A DNA stretch of 13,154 bases from Candidatus Competibacteraceae bacterium (GCA_020445045.1 JAGRHI010000288.1:521-13674); one strand, 5' to 3'; counted from the stretch's first letter, positions 1 to 7,521 are shown. The notes: generated by a model not told the origin, from the letters alone. Program-made: numbers and translations.

Positions 1-581
1 AGGAGCCGGTGCGGGTCAACGTGCGGGTGGCGGCCGCCTCTCACCGCGATCTGGAGCAGGAGGTGGCGATCGGACGGTTCCGCGAGGATCTGTATTATCA
101 ATTGAACGTGGTGCCGATCAAGTTGCCGCCATTGCGCGATCACATCGAGGACGTGCCGGAACTGCTGAACTACTACATCGGCTATTTCGTCGATCAGGAA
201 GGGCTGACCTACCGCCATTTCACCTTGGCGGCCCAGAACCGGCTGCGCAACTACAATTGGCCCGGCAACATCCGCGAACTGAAGAACCTGGTGCAGCGCT
301 TGCTGATTCTGGGCGGCGACGAGGAAATCACCCTGGAGGAAGTGGACGCCGCCGTGCGCGGCATCACCACCGCCAAATCCCAGGATGTCGGCAGCATTCC
401 CCTGAACCTGCCGCTGCGCGAGGCTCGGGAACAGTTCGAGCGAACCTATCTGATGCAGCAGTTCCGCGAGTGCGAGGGCAACGTGGCGCGGTTGGCCGAG
501 CGAGTCGGCATGGAGCGCACCAACCTCTACCGCAAGCTGCGCGCCCTGGGCATCGATCCCAAGAAGGCGCTGGATGAGTGA
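1..581 (+). CDS. ntrX: Sigma-54-dependent response regulator, probable NtrX, C-terminal part (5' truncated)
   Basis: Only the C-terminal ~193 residues lie in the window; the frame is open through the left edge (first full codon at base 3). Visible are the second half of the AAA+ sigma-54 interaction domain, with the RVAAASHRDLE strand, FREDLYYQLNV, LPPLRDHIEDVPEL and the sensor-II signature WPGNIRELKN, then a linker and a Fis-type helix-turn-helix ending in GMERTNLYRKLRALGI. NtrC-family proteins use ATP hydrolysis to open sigma-54 promoters. The receiver domain and GAFTGA loop would lie upstream. The ERTNLYRKL form of the DNA-binding helix, and trkA directly downstream (9 nt gap, no terminator), favour NtrX of the NtrY/NtrX two-component pair (nitrogen, redox and envelope responses). 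NtrC and other family members are less likely. The family is certain, the NtrX identity probable. Confidence 0.85.
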   Translation, partial: EPVRVNVRVAAASHRDLEQEVAIGRFREDLYYQLNVVPIKLPPLRDHIEDVPELLNYYIGYFVDQEGLTYRHFTLAAQNRLRNYNWPGNIRELKNLVQRLLILGGDEEITLEEVDAAVRGITTAKSQDVGSIPLNLPLREAREQFERTYLMQQFRECEGNVARLAERVGMERTNLYRKLRALGIDPKKALDE

Positions 582-590
582 GGGCGGTTC

Positions 591-1970
591 ATGAAGATCG
601 TGATGCTCGGCGCCGGGCAGGTGGGTGGTTCGGTCGCGCACATTCTGGCGAGCGAAGCCAACGACGTCACCGTGGTCGACGCCAACGCCGAGCGCTTGCA
701 GGCCTTGCAGGATCGGCTGGATATCCGCACCGTTTGCGGCCACGCCGCCTATCCGGGCGTGTTGGAGCAGGCGGGCGTCGCCGACGCCGACATATTGATC
801 GCATTGACCGACAACGACGAAGTCAACATGATCGCCTGTCAGGTGGCCCACACCCTGTTCAACACCCCGACCAAGATCGCGCGGGTTCGGGCGGGGGGCT
901 ATATCGCCTATCAGGATCGCCTGTTCAGCGATCAGGCGCTGCCGATCGATGTGCTGATTAGCCCCGAACAGTTGGTGACGGACTACATCCGCCACATCAT
1001 CGAGCATCCCGGTGCCTTGCAGGTGCTGGATTTCGCCGATGATCAGGTCCGGCTGATGGGCGTCAAGGCCTACGAAGGCAGTACGCTGGTGGGCCAGGCG
1101 CTGCGCACCCTGCCGGAGCACATGCCAGGCATCGATGCCCGGGTGGCCGCCATCTTCCGCCAAGGCAGGCCGATCCTTCCGGAAGGCAACACCGTCATTA
1201 CGGCCGACGACGAGGTTTTTTTCATCGCCGCCCGCAAGAATACCCGCGCCATCGTCAGTGAGTTGCGCAAGCTGGACAAGATGGTCAGGCGTCTGATCAT
1301 CGCTGGCGGCGGCCATATCGGAGCGCGGCTGGCCCAGGCGCTGGAAGAGCGCTTCAAGGTCAAGGTCATCGAGCGCAATGTCGTTACCAGCCGGCGTTTG
1401 TCGGAGCAGTTGAGCCGGGCCATCGTGCTGCAGGGCGACGCCGCCGACGAAAATCTATTGCGGCAGGAAAACATCGAAAACATGGACGTGTTCTGCGCCG
1501 TGACCAACGACGACGAGGCCAACATCCTCTCGGCGATGCTGGCCAAGCGCATGGGCGCCCGCAAGGTCATGGCGCTGATCAACCGGGTGTCCTATGTGGA
1601 GCTGGTGGAATCCTCCGGCATCATCGATGTCGCCATCTCGCCGCAGCAGGCCACCATCGGTAGCTTGCTGACCCATGTGCGCCGCGGCGACGTGGTCAAG
1701 GTCCACTCCTTGCGTCGGGGCGCCGCCGAAGCGATCGAGGCGGTGGCCCACGGCGACTACAAGACCTCGAAGGTGGTGGGGCGGCGTCTGGACGAGATCA
1801 AACTGCCGCCGGGCACCACCATCGGCGCCGTTGCCCGCCGCGACGAGGTCATCATCTGCCACCACGACACCATGATCGAGGCGGACGACCACGTCATCCT
1901 GTTTCTGGTCGACAAGAAGCGGGTGCCCGAAGTCGAACGGCTGTTCGCGGTGACGGCGACCTTCCTGTAA
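591..1970 (+). CDS. trkA: Trk system potassium uptake regulatory protein TrkA
   Basis: 459 residues, the usual length for gammaproteobacterial TrkA. It has two RCK modules in tandem. The first Rossmann fold opens with MKIVMLGAGQVGGS (glycine motif G7-x-G-x-x-G12) and has the acidic D30 after beta-2. A first RCK-C segment spans about 145-225. The second Rossmann fold opens with IIAGGGHIG (G239-G244), and a second RCK-C segment spans about 370-455. TrkA is a soluble cytoplasmic protein that binds NAD(H)/nucleotides and forms the gating ring on the TrkH/TrkG K+ channel. The channel gene is not in the window. The start has an AGGG at 581-584, 6 nt before the ATG, and lies 9 nt after the ntrX stop, so co-transcription and translational coupling with ntrX are likely. 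Nothing is missing or broken. Confidence 0.97.
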   Translation: MKIVMLGAGQVGGSVAHILASEANDVTVVDANAERLQALQDRLDIRTVCGHAAYPGVLEQAGVADADILIALTDNDEVNMIACQVAHTLFNTPTKIARVRAGGYIAYQDRLFSDQALPIDVLISPEQLVTDYIRHIIEHPGALQVLDFADDQVRLMGVKAYEGSTLVGQALRTLPEHMPGIDARVAAIFRQGRPILPEGNTVITADDEVFFIAARKNTRAIVSELRKLDKMVRRLIIAGGGHIGARLAQALEERFKVKVIERNVVTSRRLSEQLSRAIVLQGDAADENLLRQENIENMDVFCAVTNDDEANILSAMLAKRMGARKVMALINRVSYVELVESSGIIDVAISPQQATIGSLLTHVRRGDVVKVHSLRRGAAEAIEAVAHGDYKTSKVVGRRLDEIKLPPGTTIGAVARRDEVIICHHDTMIEADDHVILFLVDKKRVPEVERLFAVTATFL

Positions 1971-1993
1971 GCCCGCGCCGCGTGAAAAAGCCT

Positions 1994-2004
1994 TATGCTA
2001 GAAT
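1994..2004 (+). promoter_or_regulatory. Candidate -10 region for the pcm-like/rhodanese operon
   Basis: The string TATGCTAGAAT, 79-89 nt before the chosen methyltransferase start, contains two overlapping -10-like hexamers (TATGCT and TAGAAT) in an otherwise GC-rich gap after trkA. I find no good -35 hexamer at standard spacing. By-eye call only. Confidence 0.35.
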
Positions 2005-2021
2005 GGGTGTGTTCCGAATCC

Positions 2022-2044
2022 CGGCCGGGGGATGACCCCCGCCG
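2022..2044 (+). promoter_or_regulatory. Strong hairpin in the leader of the pcm-like gene
   Basis: CGGC (2022-2025), a bulged C, GGGGG (2027-2031), loop ATGA, CCCCC (2036-2040) and GCCG (2041-2044) form a 9-bp all-GC stem with one bulge and a 4-nt loop. It lies between the candidate -10 and the start codon at 2083. No T-run follows, so it does not look like a standard intrinsic terminator for trkA. It may be a leader structure or a 3'-end stabilising hairpin. Its function is not known. Confidence 0.5.
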
Positions 2045-2082
2045 ACATTCCAAAACCGCCAGGCGCTGACAGGACCCCGTAC

Positions 2083-2742
2083 ATGACCGCATTCAATTTC
2101 GAGCAGGCGCGCTTCAACATGATCGAGCAGCAGATTCGGCCCTGGGAAGTGCTGGATCAGCGAGTCTTGGATACGCTCGCCCACATGCCGCGCGAGGATT
2201 TCGTGCCGGAACGCTACCGTAATCTGGCTTTCAGCGACGTCGCCATCCCACTCGGCCACGGCGAGGTCATGCTGAAGCCGACCATCGAGGGCCGCATCCT
2301 GCAGGCGTTGGCGCCGCGGCCGGTCGATCAGGTGTTGGAAGTCGGTACCGGCGGTGCTTATCTGACCGCCTGTTTGGCGCGCCTGGCCGCTGGGGTGACC
2401 AGCGTGGACATCGTTCCCGAGTTCATCGAGGCCGCCCGGCCCAAGCTCAAGGCGCATGGCATCGGTAACGTGGCGCTGCATGTCGGCGACGCCAGCCGTG
2501 CTTGGGGCGAGCACCGCTACGGGGTCATCGCCGTCACCGGCTCGGTGGCCATGCTCGCCGACTGCTGGCGGCAAAGCCTGAGTCTAGGCGGTCGGCTGTT
2601 TGTCGTGGTGGGTCAGCCGCCGGTGATGGAGGCGTTGCTGGTCACTCGAACCGGCGAGCGGGAATGGATCGAGGAAAGTCTGTTCGACACTGAACTACCG
2701 CCGTTGCGCAACACCGAACCCTACAAAACCTTCGAATTCTGA
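2083..2742 (+). CDS. Protein-L-isoaspartate O-methyltransferase-like protein (divergent Pcm family)
   Basis: 219 residues. The start at 2083 was chosen over the in-frame ATG at 2032 because AGGA (2071-2074) lies 8 nt upstream and the 2032 ATG sits in a hairpin loop. Family features are FNMIEQQIRPW near the N-terminus, REDFVPERYRNLAF (37-50), the IPLGHG turn (55-60) and SAM-binding motif I, VLEVGTGGAYLTA (84-96), followed by the motif II strand TSVDIVPEF. True PIMTs methylate isoaspartyl residues with SAM to start protein repair, and carry a T-I-S motif with a catalytic serine after the G-H-G-Q turn. Here the matching positions read V62-M63-L64, so the serine is absent. The fold is clear but isoaspartyl repair activity is doubtful. 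It is 5 nt upstream of a rhodanese gene and near tolC, an arrangement I recall from other gammaproteobacteria. Confidence 0.85.
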   Translation: MTAFNFEQARFNMIEQQIRPWEVLDQRVLDTLAHMPREDFVPERYRNLAFSDVAIPLGHGEVMLKPTIEGRILQALAPRPVDQVLEVGTGGAYLTACLARLAAGVTSVDIVPEFIEAARPKLKAHGIGNVALHVGDASRAWGEHRYGVIAVTGSVAMLADCWRQSLSLGGRLFVVVGQPPVMEALLVTRTGEREWIEESLFDTELPPLRNTEPYKTFEF

Positions 2743-2747
2743 GCCCC

Positions 2748-3068
2748 ATGCGGCAATTGACGCCCCGCGAACTCCAGCGGATGTTGGCGCCGGATCGAGA
2801 TCCGCCGCTGCTGCTGGATGTCCGGGAGCCCTGGGAAGTGGCGGTTGCCCGGATCGAAGGTGCGTTCAACCTGCCAATGGGTCGGGTCATGGATGGTTGG
2901 CGTCAGCTCGATCCGGCGCGGGAGACGGTCGTGATTTGCCACCATGGATTCCGTAGCGCTCAAGTGGTTCTGTTCCTTGAGCGCGCCGGCTTCGAATGGG
3001 TCGCCAACCTGGATGGCGGAATCGATGCCTGGTCGCGCGAAGTCGATCCTATCGTGCCCATCTATTAG
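2748..3068 (+). CDS. Single-domain rhodanese-like sulfurtransferase
   Basis: 106 residues, typical of a GlpE-type single rhodanese domain with no signal peptide, so probably cytoplasmic. Visible are the LLLDVREPWE motif (21-30), the A-F-N-L-P segment (39-43) and the active-site loop C64-H-H-G-F-R-S70, matching the C-x-x-G-x-R-S form in which the cysteine carries the persulfide. The C-terminal WVANLDGGIDAW is the usual closing helix/strand of the fold. Its sulfur acceptor is not evident. The ATG follows the methyltransferase stop by 5 nt with no separate Shine-Dalgarno sequence, so translation is probably coupled. Confidence 0.93.
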   Translation: MRQLTPRELQRMLAPDRDPPLLLDVREPWEVAVARIEGAFNLPMGRVMDGWRQLDPARETVVICHHGFRSAQVVLFLERAGFEWVANLDGGIDAWSREVDPIVPIY

Positions 3069-3073
3069 TTCGC

Positions 3074-3106
3074 ACCCCGCCTTTTCCTGATCGCGCAAGG
3101 GGTTTT
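3074..3106 (+). terminator. Possible weak intrinsic terminator after the rhodanese gene
   Basis: ACCCCgCCTT (3074-3083) can pair with AAGGGGT (3097-3103) around a bulged G, followed by TTTTC. The stem is short, the loop long and the T-run only four bases, so this is weak. It overlaps the region where a tolC -35 element would lie. Confidence 0.3.
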
Positions 3107-3132
3107 CGCCGCGATGATCGGTTTGGTATATT
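3104..3132 (+). promoter_or_regulatory. Candidate tolC promoter
   Basis: TATATT at 3127-3132 matches the -10 consensus at five of six positions and lies 43 nt before the tolC start. The hexamer 17 nt upstream (3104-3109, TTTCGC) is a poor -35. A local AT-rich patch in GC-rich DNA supports a promoter here. Confidence 0.4.
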
Positions 3133-3175
3133 AGCGATTGTTAAAGTACCCGTTATCCAAGGGAGTCCATCAGCC

Positions 3176-4588
3176 ATGCCCAGAGCGCACCGTTTGCTGT
3201 TGGCCGGAATGGTCGCCGCGCTGTTCGGCCAGCCGGTAGGGGCGGAAGACCTGCTGCAAGTGTATCGTCAGTCCCTGGAGAGCGATCCCGCGCTCAAGGC
3301 CGCCGCCGCCAGCCGACAAGCCTCCCAGGAAGCCAAACCGCAAGCCCGAGCCCTGTTGTTGCCGAGCATGGGCGTTGCGGCCTCGCGTGGCAACACCTTT
3401 GGGGTTGTGGGCGTGCCGACCGGCAGTGATGGCGGCGACACGCATAGCTACGCGATCAGTTTGACGCAGCCCATTTACAATCGCGCCAGCCAAGTACAGC
3501 AGCGGCTGGCGGAGGAGACGATCAAGCAAGCCGATGTCGACTTCAGCAATGCGGAGGACGATCTGATCCTGCGGGTTTCGCAGGGTTACTTCGGGGTGCT
3601 GGCGGCGATCGACAATCTGACGTTCGCCACGGCGGAAAAAAACGCCTTCGCCCGCCAGCTCGAACAGGCCAACCGGCGGTTCGAGGTCGGGTTGGCGACC
3701 ATCACTGACGTTTACGATGCCCAGGCCCGGTTCGACGGCGCCGTTTCCTCGGAGATCGACGCCATCAACAAGCTGGCCGACGCCCGCGAACTGCTGCGGC
3801 AATTGACCGGTCAGGACTACACGCAACTCAATCTGCTCAGCGAGCGGATGCCGCTGGCGCTGCCCAATCCCAAGGATCCCGAGCAGTGGGTGCGCATGGC
3901 ACTGGACAACAACCTGACGCTGCGCAGCGCCGGCTTCGGGGTCGAGCAGGCTCGGGAAAATATCCGGTTGCAGAAGGCCGGCCACTATCCGTCCCTGGAC
4001 CTGAACGCCAACCGTGCCGACGTGGACACCGCGTTCACTCACACCATTAGCAGCCAAGTCAACCTGCAATTGACCATTCCCTTGTACAGTGGCGGCGCGG
4101 TGTCCTCCCGCTCTCGCCAGGCGGCCTACAACTACGAAGCTTCCCGCCAGAATCTGGAGAACCTACAGCGCGATACGGTCCGCACCGTTCGCAACGCCTA
4201 CCGGGGCCAGGAGACCGCCATCAGTCAGATCAGGGCCTTGGACCAGACCCGGGTGTCCACCCGCAGCGCGCTGGAAGCCACCCAGGCCGGTTATGAGGTC
4301 GGCACCCGCACCATCGTCGATGTGTTGAACGCCGAACGTAACGTTTACCTGGCCGAGCGGGAGTACGCCGCCGCCCGTTATTCCTACATCGCCAATTACC
4401 TGGTGCTCAAGCAGGCCGCCGGCCAGTTGTCGGAAGACGATATGGTGGAGATCAACGGTTGGTTGGGTGGGCCCGTGCCGACGAGTGGCATTCCCGCCGT
4501 GCCAGTGCCCGGACAACCCGCCAAGCCTGACACCGGCAAAGGCAAGGCGAACGGCAAGAACGCCGCCGCCAAATCCACCCGCAAGTAA
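3176..4588 (+). CDS. tolC: TolC-family outer membrane channel protein
   Basis: 470 residues. The start at 3176 has GGGAG 10 nt upstream and gives a Sec signal peptide: basic R3/H5/R6, a hydrophobic stretch 7-18, and A-x-x-A-type cleavage after V-G-A23. The open frame continues upstream but lacks a signal sequence there. The mature N-terminus EDLLQVYRQSLESDPAL is typical of TolC, and the two internal repeats of the outer-membrane efflux protein family are visible (GYFGVLAA... and NAYRGQETAISQI... coiled-coil helices; SLDLNAN and LQLTIPLYSGG strand regions). The trimer spans the outer membrane and periplasm and serves RND or ABC efflux pumps and type I secretion. No pump genes are adjacent. The last ~40 residues are Pro/Gly and then Lys/Asn/Ala-rich low complexity, likely a disordered periplasmic tail. 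A general TolC homologue is certain; orthology to E. coli TolC is likely. Confidence 0.93.
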   Translation: MPRAHRLLLAGMVAALFGQPVGAEDLLQVYRQSLESDPALKAAAASRQASQEAKPQARALLLPSMGVAASRGNTFGVVGVPTGSDGGDTHSYAISLTQPIYNRASQVQQRLAEETIKQADVDFSNAEDDLILRVSQGYFGVLAAIDNLTFATAEKNAFARQLEQANRRFEVGLATITDVYDAQARFDGAVSSEIDAINKLADARELLRQLTGQDYTQLNLLSERMPLALPNPKDPEQWVRMALDNNLTLRSAGFGVEQARENIRLQKAGHYPSLDLNANRADVDTAFTHTISSQVNLQLTIPLYSGGAVSSRSRQAAYNYEASRQNLENLQRDTVRTVRNAYRGQETAISQIRALDQTRVSTRSALEATQAGYEVGTRTIVDVLNAERNVYLAEREYAAARYSYIANYLVLKQAAGQLSEDDMVEINGWLGGPVPTSGIPAVPVPGQPAKPDTGKGKANGKNAAAKSTRK

Positions 4589-4638
4589 TTCGAACGAGCC
4601 CCGTTGCATGCCCACGATGACCGTGTGATCGACCGACG

Positions 4639-5166
4639 ATGCGCGCAGTCGAACCGCCGCCATCGCAGTTCACTTTTCCATTGGCGAAATTGCCGCGCCG
4701 ACTGGCGGCCATTGGTTATGACGGGTTGTTGCTGACCGGGGTGCTGTTCGTCGCGGCCGCGCTGGCACTGGGCCTGGCCGTGATTCTGGTCGGCAGCGCG
4801 GCGTTCGAAGCACATAACCCATTGGTGGGCAACCCGTTCTTTCGCAGCTATCTGTTGCTGGTGTGCTTCTTTTTCTACGGTGGGTTCTGGGTCCACGGCG
4901 GCCAGACCCTGGGGATGCGCGCCTGGCGGGTGCGGGTGCGGCGGCGCGATGGCCGGGGCATCGGCTGGTGGCAGGCCCTGCTGCGGTTCCTGATCGCCAG
5001 TCTGTGGTTGGCGCCGGTGGCGTACCTGCACCAAGTCTTCAAGCTCGGCATCGATCTCAGCTTGGGAGCCGGTTTTGCGTGTCTGCTGCTGCTGCTGGCG
5101 TTGCGCTTGCCGGACCGTTTTTCGGAAACGGAACTGGTGGTGCTGCCCAAGGGCGGCAACGGCTAA
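4639..5166 (+). CDS. RDD-family integral membrane protein
   Basis: 175 residues. The RDD signature appears as RRLAAIGYDGLLLTGVLF early in the protein (Arg-Arg and the Asp of the name are present) and GGQTLGMRAWRVRVRRRDG in the middle, a hallmark of the family. Four hydrophobic segments are seen, at about 28-54, 70-88, 113-135 and 140-153. The biochemical role of RDD proteins is poorly defined; some are linked to ion or small-molecule transport. The start at 4639 has no clear Shine-Dalgarno sequence but is the first ATG of the frame and keeps the whole family domain. It lies 50 nt after tolC. Its stop (5164-5166) overlaps the lptG stop on the other strand. An RDD gene next to lptG is, from memory, common in gammaproteobacteria. 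Confidence 0.9.
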   Translation: MRAVEPPPSQFTFPLAKLPRRLAAIGYDGLLLTGVLFVAAALALGLAVILVGSAAFEAHNPLVGNPFFRSYLLLVCFFFYGGFWVHGGQTLGMRAWRVRVRRRDGRGIGWWQALLRFLIASLWLAPVAYLHQVFKLGIDLSLGAGFACLLLLLALRLPDRFSETELVVLPKGGNG

Positions 5167-6227
5167 CGCAGCCGGTGCAGCGCGTAAAACCCGGCGCCGA
5201 GGAACAGCAGCGATGGCAGCGCGGCCCCCACCAGCGGCGGGTAACCGTACAGCAGCACCACGTTGCCGAGCAGATAATTGCTCAGGAAGAACGCCAGCCC
5301 GAGCAGCAGGCCGATCAGCAAGCGCTGGCCGACGCCCGCCGAGCGCTGCGGGCCGAACACGAACGGCATGGCGATCACCAGCATCGCCAGATAAGCCAGT
5401 GGCGCCAGCAGCTTGCGCCATAAGGCCAGCCGGTAACCTTGAGCGTCCAGCCCGTTGCGTTCCAGATAATCCACGTAAACCAGCAGGTCGCGGATCGATA
5501 GTTGGTTGGGGTTGGCGGCCAGCACTTCCATGATTTGCGGGCTGATGGCCGAGACCACCGCCAAGTTGGACAGTTGCTCGGTCAGCACCTTGTCGTCGTC
5601 GAAGACGCTGCGGTTCACGCCTTCCAGCACCCAGCGGCCAGATTGATAGCGCGCGCCCTGGGCATGGGTGATGGTTTCGAGCCGAGCCTCGGGGCTCACC
5701 TTGAAGATATTGATATCCGCCAGCCGGACGCCCGGCAGCACCCCTCGAACGTGAATGAAATAATCACCATCGCGCGCCCAGAAACCCCGGCCGCCACGAA
5801 TCGCCAGATTTTCGCCCTTGGCGACGGCGCGCTGTTCGCGGGCGAATTGCTCCAGTGGCGGAGCGGCGAACTCGCCCATCAGCAGCACCGCCAGGCTCAA
5901 CAGCAGTCCAGCCTGTAGCACGGAGCGGGTCAGCCGAGTCAGCGACAGCCCCGCGGCCCGCATCACGATCAGCTCGCTGCCGCTGGCCAGCGCGCCCATG
6001 CCGAGCAATCCACCCACCAGCAGCGCCATGGGGAACAGTTCGTACAGCCGCTGAGGCTGAACCAGCACCAGATAGCGCAGCGCCGCCACGAAGTCGTAAC
6101 CGCCGGTGCCGACATCTTCCAGCTCCGCCAGCAGGCTCAGAAAGAATTCCAGCAGCAACAGCGCCAGCAGCGCGACCAGGGTCGTCGTGGCGACGGTGCG
6201 AAAGATGTAGCGATCCAGCCGTTTCAT
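5163..6227 (-). CDS. lptG: LPS export ABC transporter permease LptG
   Basis: 354 residues, normal for LptG. TM1 lies at about 10-35, TM2-3 at 62-82 and 100-120, then a periplasmic beta-jellyroll domain (about 135-265) and TM4-6 at 274-292, 302-322 and 330-350. Family motifs include ELIVMRAAGLSL after TM2 (coupling helix facing the LptB ATPase) and VFGPQRSAGVGQR between TM4 and TM5. With LptF and two LptB subunits it extracts lipopolysaccharide from the inner membrane and passes it to LptC/LptA. The ATG at 6225-6227 overlaps the lptF TGA (ATGA), so the two are translationally coupled. Reading upstream of this ATG is only the out-of-frame 3' end of lptF. The stop is TAG at 5163-5165. Confidence 0.96.
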   Translation of the reverse strand: MKRLDRYIFRTVATTTLVALLALLLLEFFLSLLAELEDVGTGGYDFVAALRYLVLVQPQRLYELFPMALLVGGLLGMGALASGSELIVMRAAGLSLTRLTRSVLQAGLLLSLAVLLMGEFAAPPLEQFAREQRAVAKGENLAIRGGRGFWARDGDYFIHVRGVLPGVRLADINIFKVSPEARLETITHAQGARYQSGRWVLEGVNRSVFDDDKVLTEQLSNLAVVSAISPQIMEVLAANPNQLSIRDLLVYVDYLERNGLDAQGYRLALWRKLLAPLAYLAMLVIAMPFVFGPQRSAGVGQRLLIGLLLGLAFFLSNYLLGNVVLLYGYPPLVGAALPSLLFLGAGFYALHRLR

Positions 6228-7330
6228 GCGGCGCTCCGCCGCAAGACGCGCCGCGGCAGGCGAATGCCATGGCTGGCGGCGTAGTCGTGAAGCAGCAGCC
6301 CGGCGCCGAACAGCAGAAACAGGCCGTGCACCCACCACAGACCGACGCCCCCCCCGACGATACCGTGGCTGAGCCAGGATTCGCCGACGCCGATCAGGTT
6401 GAAGTTGATGGCGTAGATCAGCAGGGCCGCGACGATCCGGCCGTAGCGGCCCTCGCGCGGCCGGCCACGGGCCAGCAGCGGCGCCCACAGCGCGATGACC
6501 AGTACCTGGAATGGGTAGTTGAGCCGCATGTGCAGTTCGGCGACCCGAATGGGATCGCTCGAACTCAGTAATTTGCGGGTGGGCAGCGTTTCCCGGTGTT
6601 TCCAGGCCTGTTGGGGCGCGCTGGCGTCGACCCGTATCGCCGCCCGTTCGAAGCTGAGGATTTCGTAATCGCCGCGACCAGGCACGCCCCGGTAGCGGTA
6701 ACCGTGCTCCAGCACGATGTGGCGCAGGTCGTTCGTGTCGGTTTCCTGCCGTCCCCGCTCGCCGGTGGTAATGCTGATATCGCCGTCGGGCTCGCGGCTT
6801 TGGATGAAGACGTTGTGCATCTCTTGTTCGTCCAGGGCGCCGATGTAGACCACGTGTCGGCCGTCCAGCACTTCGCGAAAGGTGCCGGGCGTGAACATGG
6901 AAATTTCGGCTTCCTTGCGGGCCCTGGCCAGTAGTTCGAACTGGAGTTCCATGGTCACCGGCGACAGGAACAGCGAAAGCCCGGCGGTGAGTAGGGCCAA
7001 CGGCACCGCCAGCAGGAACACCGCGCGGTAAGCCGACAGCGGGCCGTAACCGCAGGCGGCCAGCGCGGTCATTTCATGATCGCGGTACAGCCGGCCCAGG
7101 GTGAGCACGATGCTCAGCAGAAACGCCAGCGGGATGATCAGGCTCAGCATTTCGACCGTCTGCAACCCGAGGAGGAGGAATATGGAATCGCGCGCCAGCA
7201 GGCCGTTGGCGACCTGGCTCAGGTAGTTGGCGAGCCGGTGGCTGAGAACCATCGCCAGCAGCACCAGCAGGGTCGCCAGCAGGGTCAGGCCGGTCTCCCG
7301 CATCAGGTAACGGTCAATGATGGCAGGCAC
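6224..7330 (-). CDS. lptF: LPS export ABC transporter permease LptF
   Basis: 368 residues with the same topology as LptG: TM1 about 14-36, TM2 52-78, TM3 100-123, periplasmic beta-jellyroll about 125-265, TM4-6 at 272-288, 298-318 and 328-350. The conserved cytoplasmic stretch LYRDHEMTALAACGYG (81-96) is the LptF coupling-helix region, and NYPFQVLVIALWAPLL begins TM4. It works with LptG and LptB in the inner-membrane LPS exporter. The start is taken as GTG at 7330, because GGAG lies 11 nt upstream and the encoded I-I-D-R-Y-L-M-R-E matches the family N-terminus; the next ATG, 9 codons in, would cut into it. It is divergent from pepA, as in E. coli. Confidence 0.95.
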   Translation of the reverse strand: MPAIIDRYLMRETGLTLLATLLVLLAMVLSHRLANYLSQVANGLLARDSIFLLLGLQTVEMLSLIIPLAFLLSIVLTLGRLYRDHEMTALAACGYGPLSAYRAVFLLAVPLALLTAGLSLFLSPVTMELQFELLARARKEAEISMFTPGTFREVLDGRHVVYIGALDEQEMHNVFIQSREPDGDISITTGERGRQETDTNDLRHIVLEHGYRYRGVPGRGDYEILSFERAAIRVDASAPQQAWKHRETLPTRKLLSSSDPIRVAELHMRLNYPFQVLVIALWAPLLARGRPREGRYGRIVAALLIYAINFNLIGVGESWLSHGIVGGGVGLWWVHGLFLLFGAGLLLHDYAASHGIRLPRRVLRRSAA

Positions 7331-7382
7331 GTTCGAGAGCGCTCCGCTGCGGGCCTGGCTGTGAGGCGTGGTGATTTCCGGC

Positions 7383-7388
7383 TAAACT
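7383..7388 (+). promoter_or_regulatory. Weak candidate -10 element in the lptF-pepA divergent spacer
   Basis: TAAACT matches the -10 consensus at four positions. It lies in the 245-nt gap between the divergent lptF and pepA starts (7331-7575), which must hold promoters for both. No convincing -35 was found on either strand. Confidence 0.22.
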
Positions 7389-7521
7389 CAACGCATTCAA
7401 GATGCTGTATCGCCCTTTATCCGGCGGTTCGGTGGCAATATTCTGTGTCGTTTTCCAGGCGCTGGCGCATCTCCGCCCGCTCCGGTGGTTCGATCGCGTT
7501 CCACGGCTTTGTAGCCCGCCT

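Noticed and set aside
2021..2082. Superficial resemblance of the methyltransferase leader to a fluoride (crcB) riboswitch: GGGGGATGACCCCCGCC, then AAAACCGCC and GCTGAC
   Set aside because: The 3' part lacks the conserved CTGATG and the pseudoknot partner: the loop and the 3' segment both carry CCCC and cannot pair. No fluoride-related gene follows.
2996..3175. 60-codon N-terminal extension of tolC
   Set aside because: Overlaps the rhodanese gene out of frame and would bury the signal peptide that begins at 3176.
3170..4069. Minus-strand open frame (299 codons) opposite tolC
   Set aside because: Antisense shadow of a well-supported TolC gene; no recognisable motif.
4396..5421. Minus-strand open frame (341 codons) across the tolC end and RDD gene
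   Set aside because: Gln/Arg/Ala-rich shadow sequence overlapping three supported genes.
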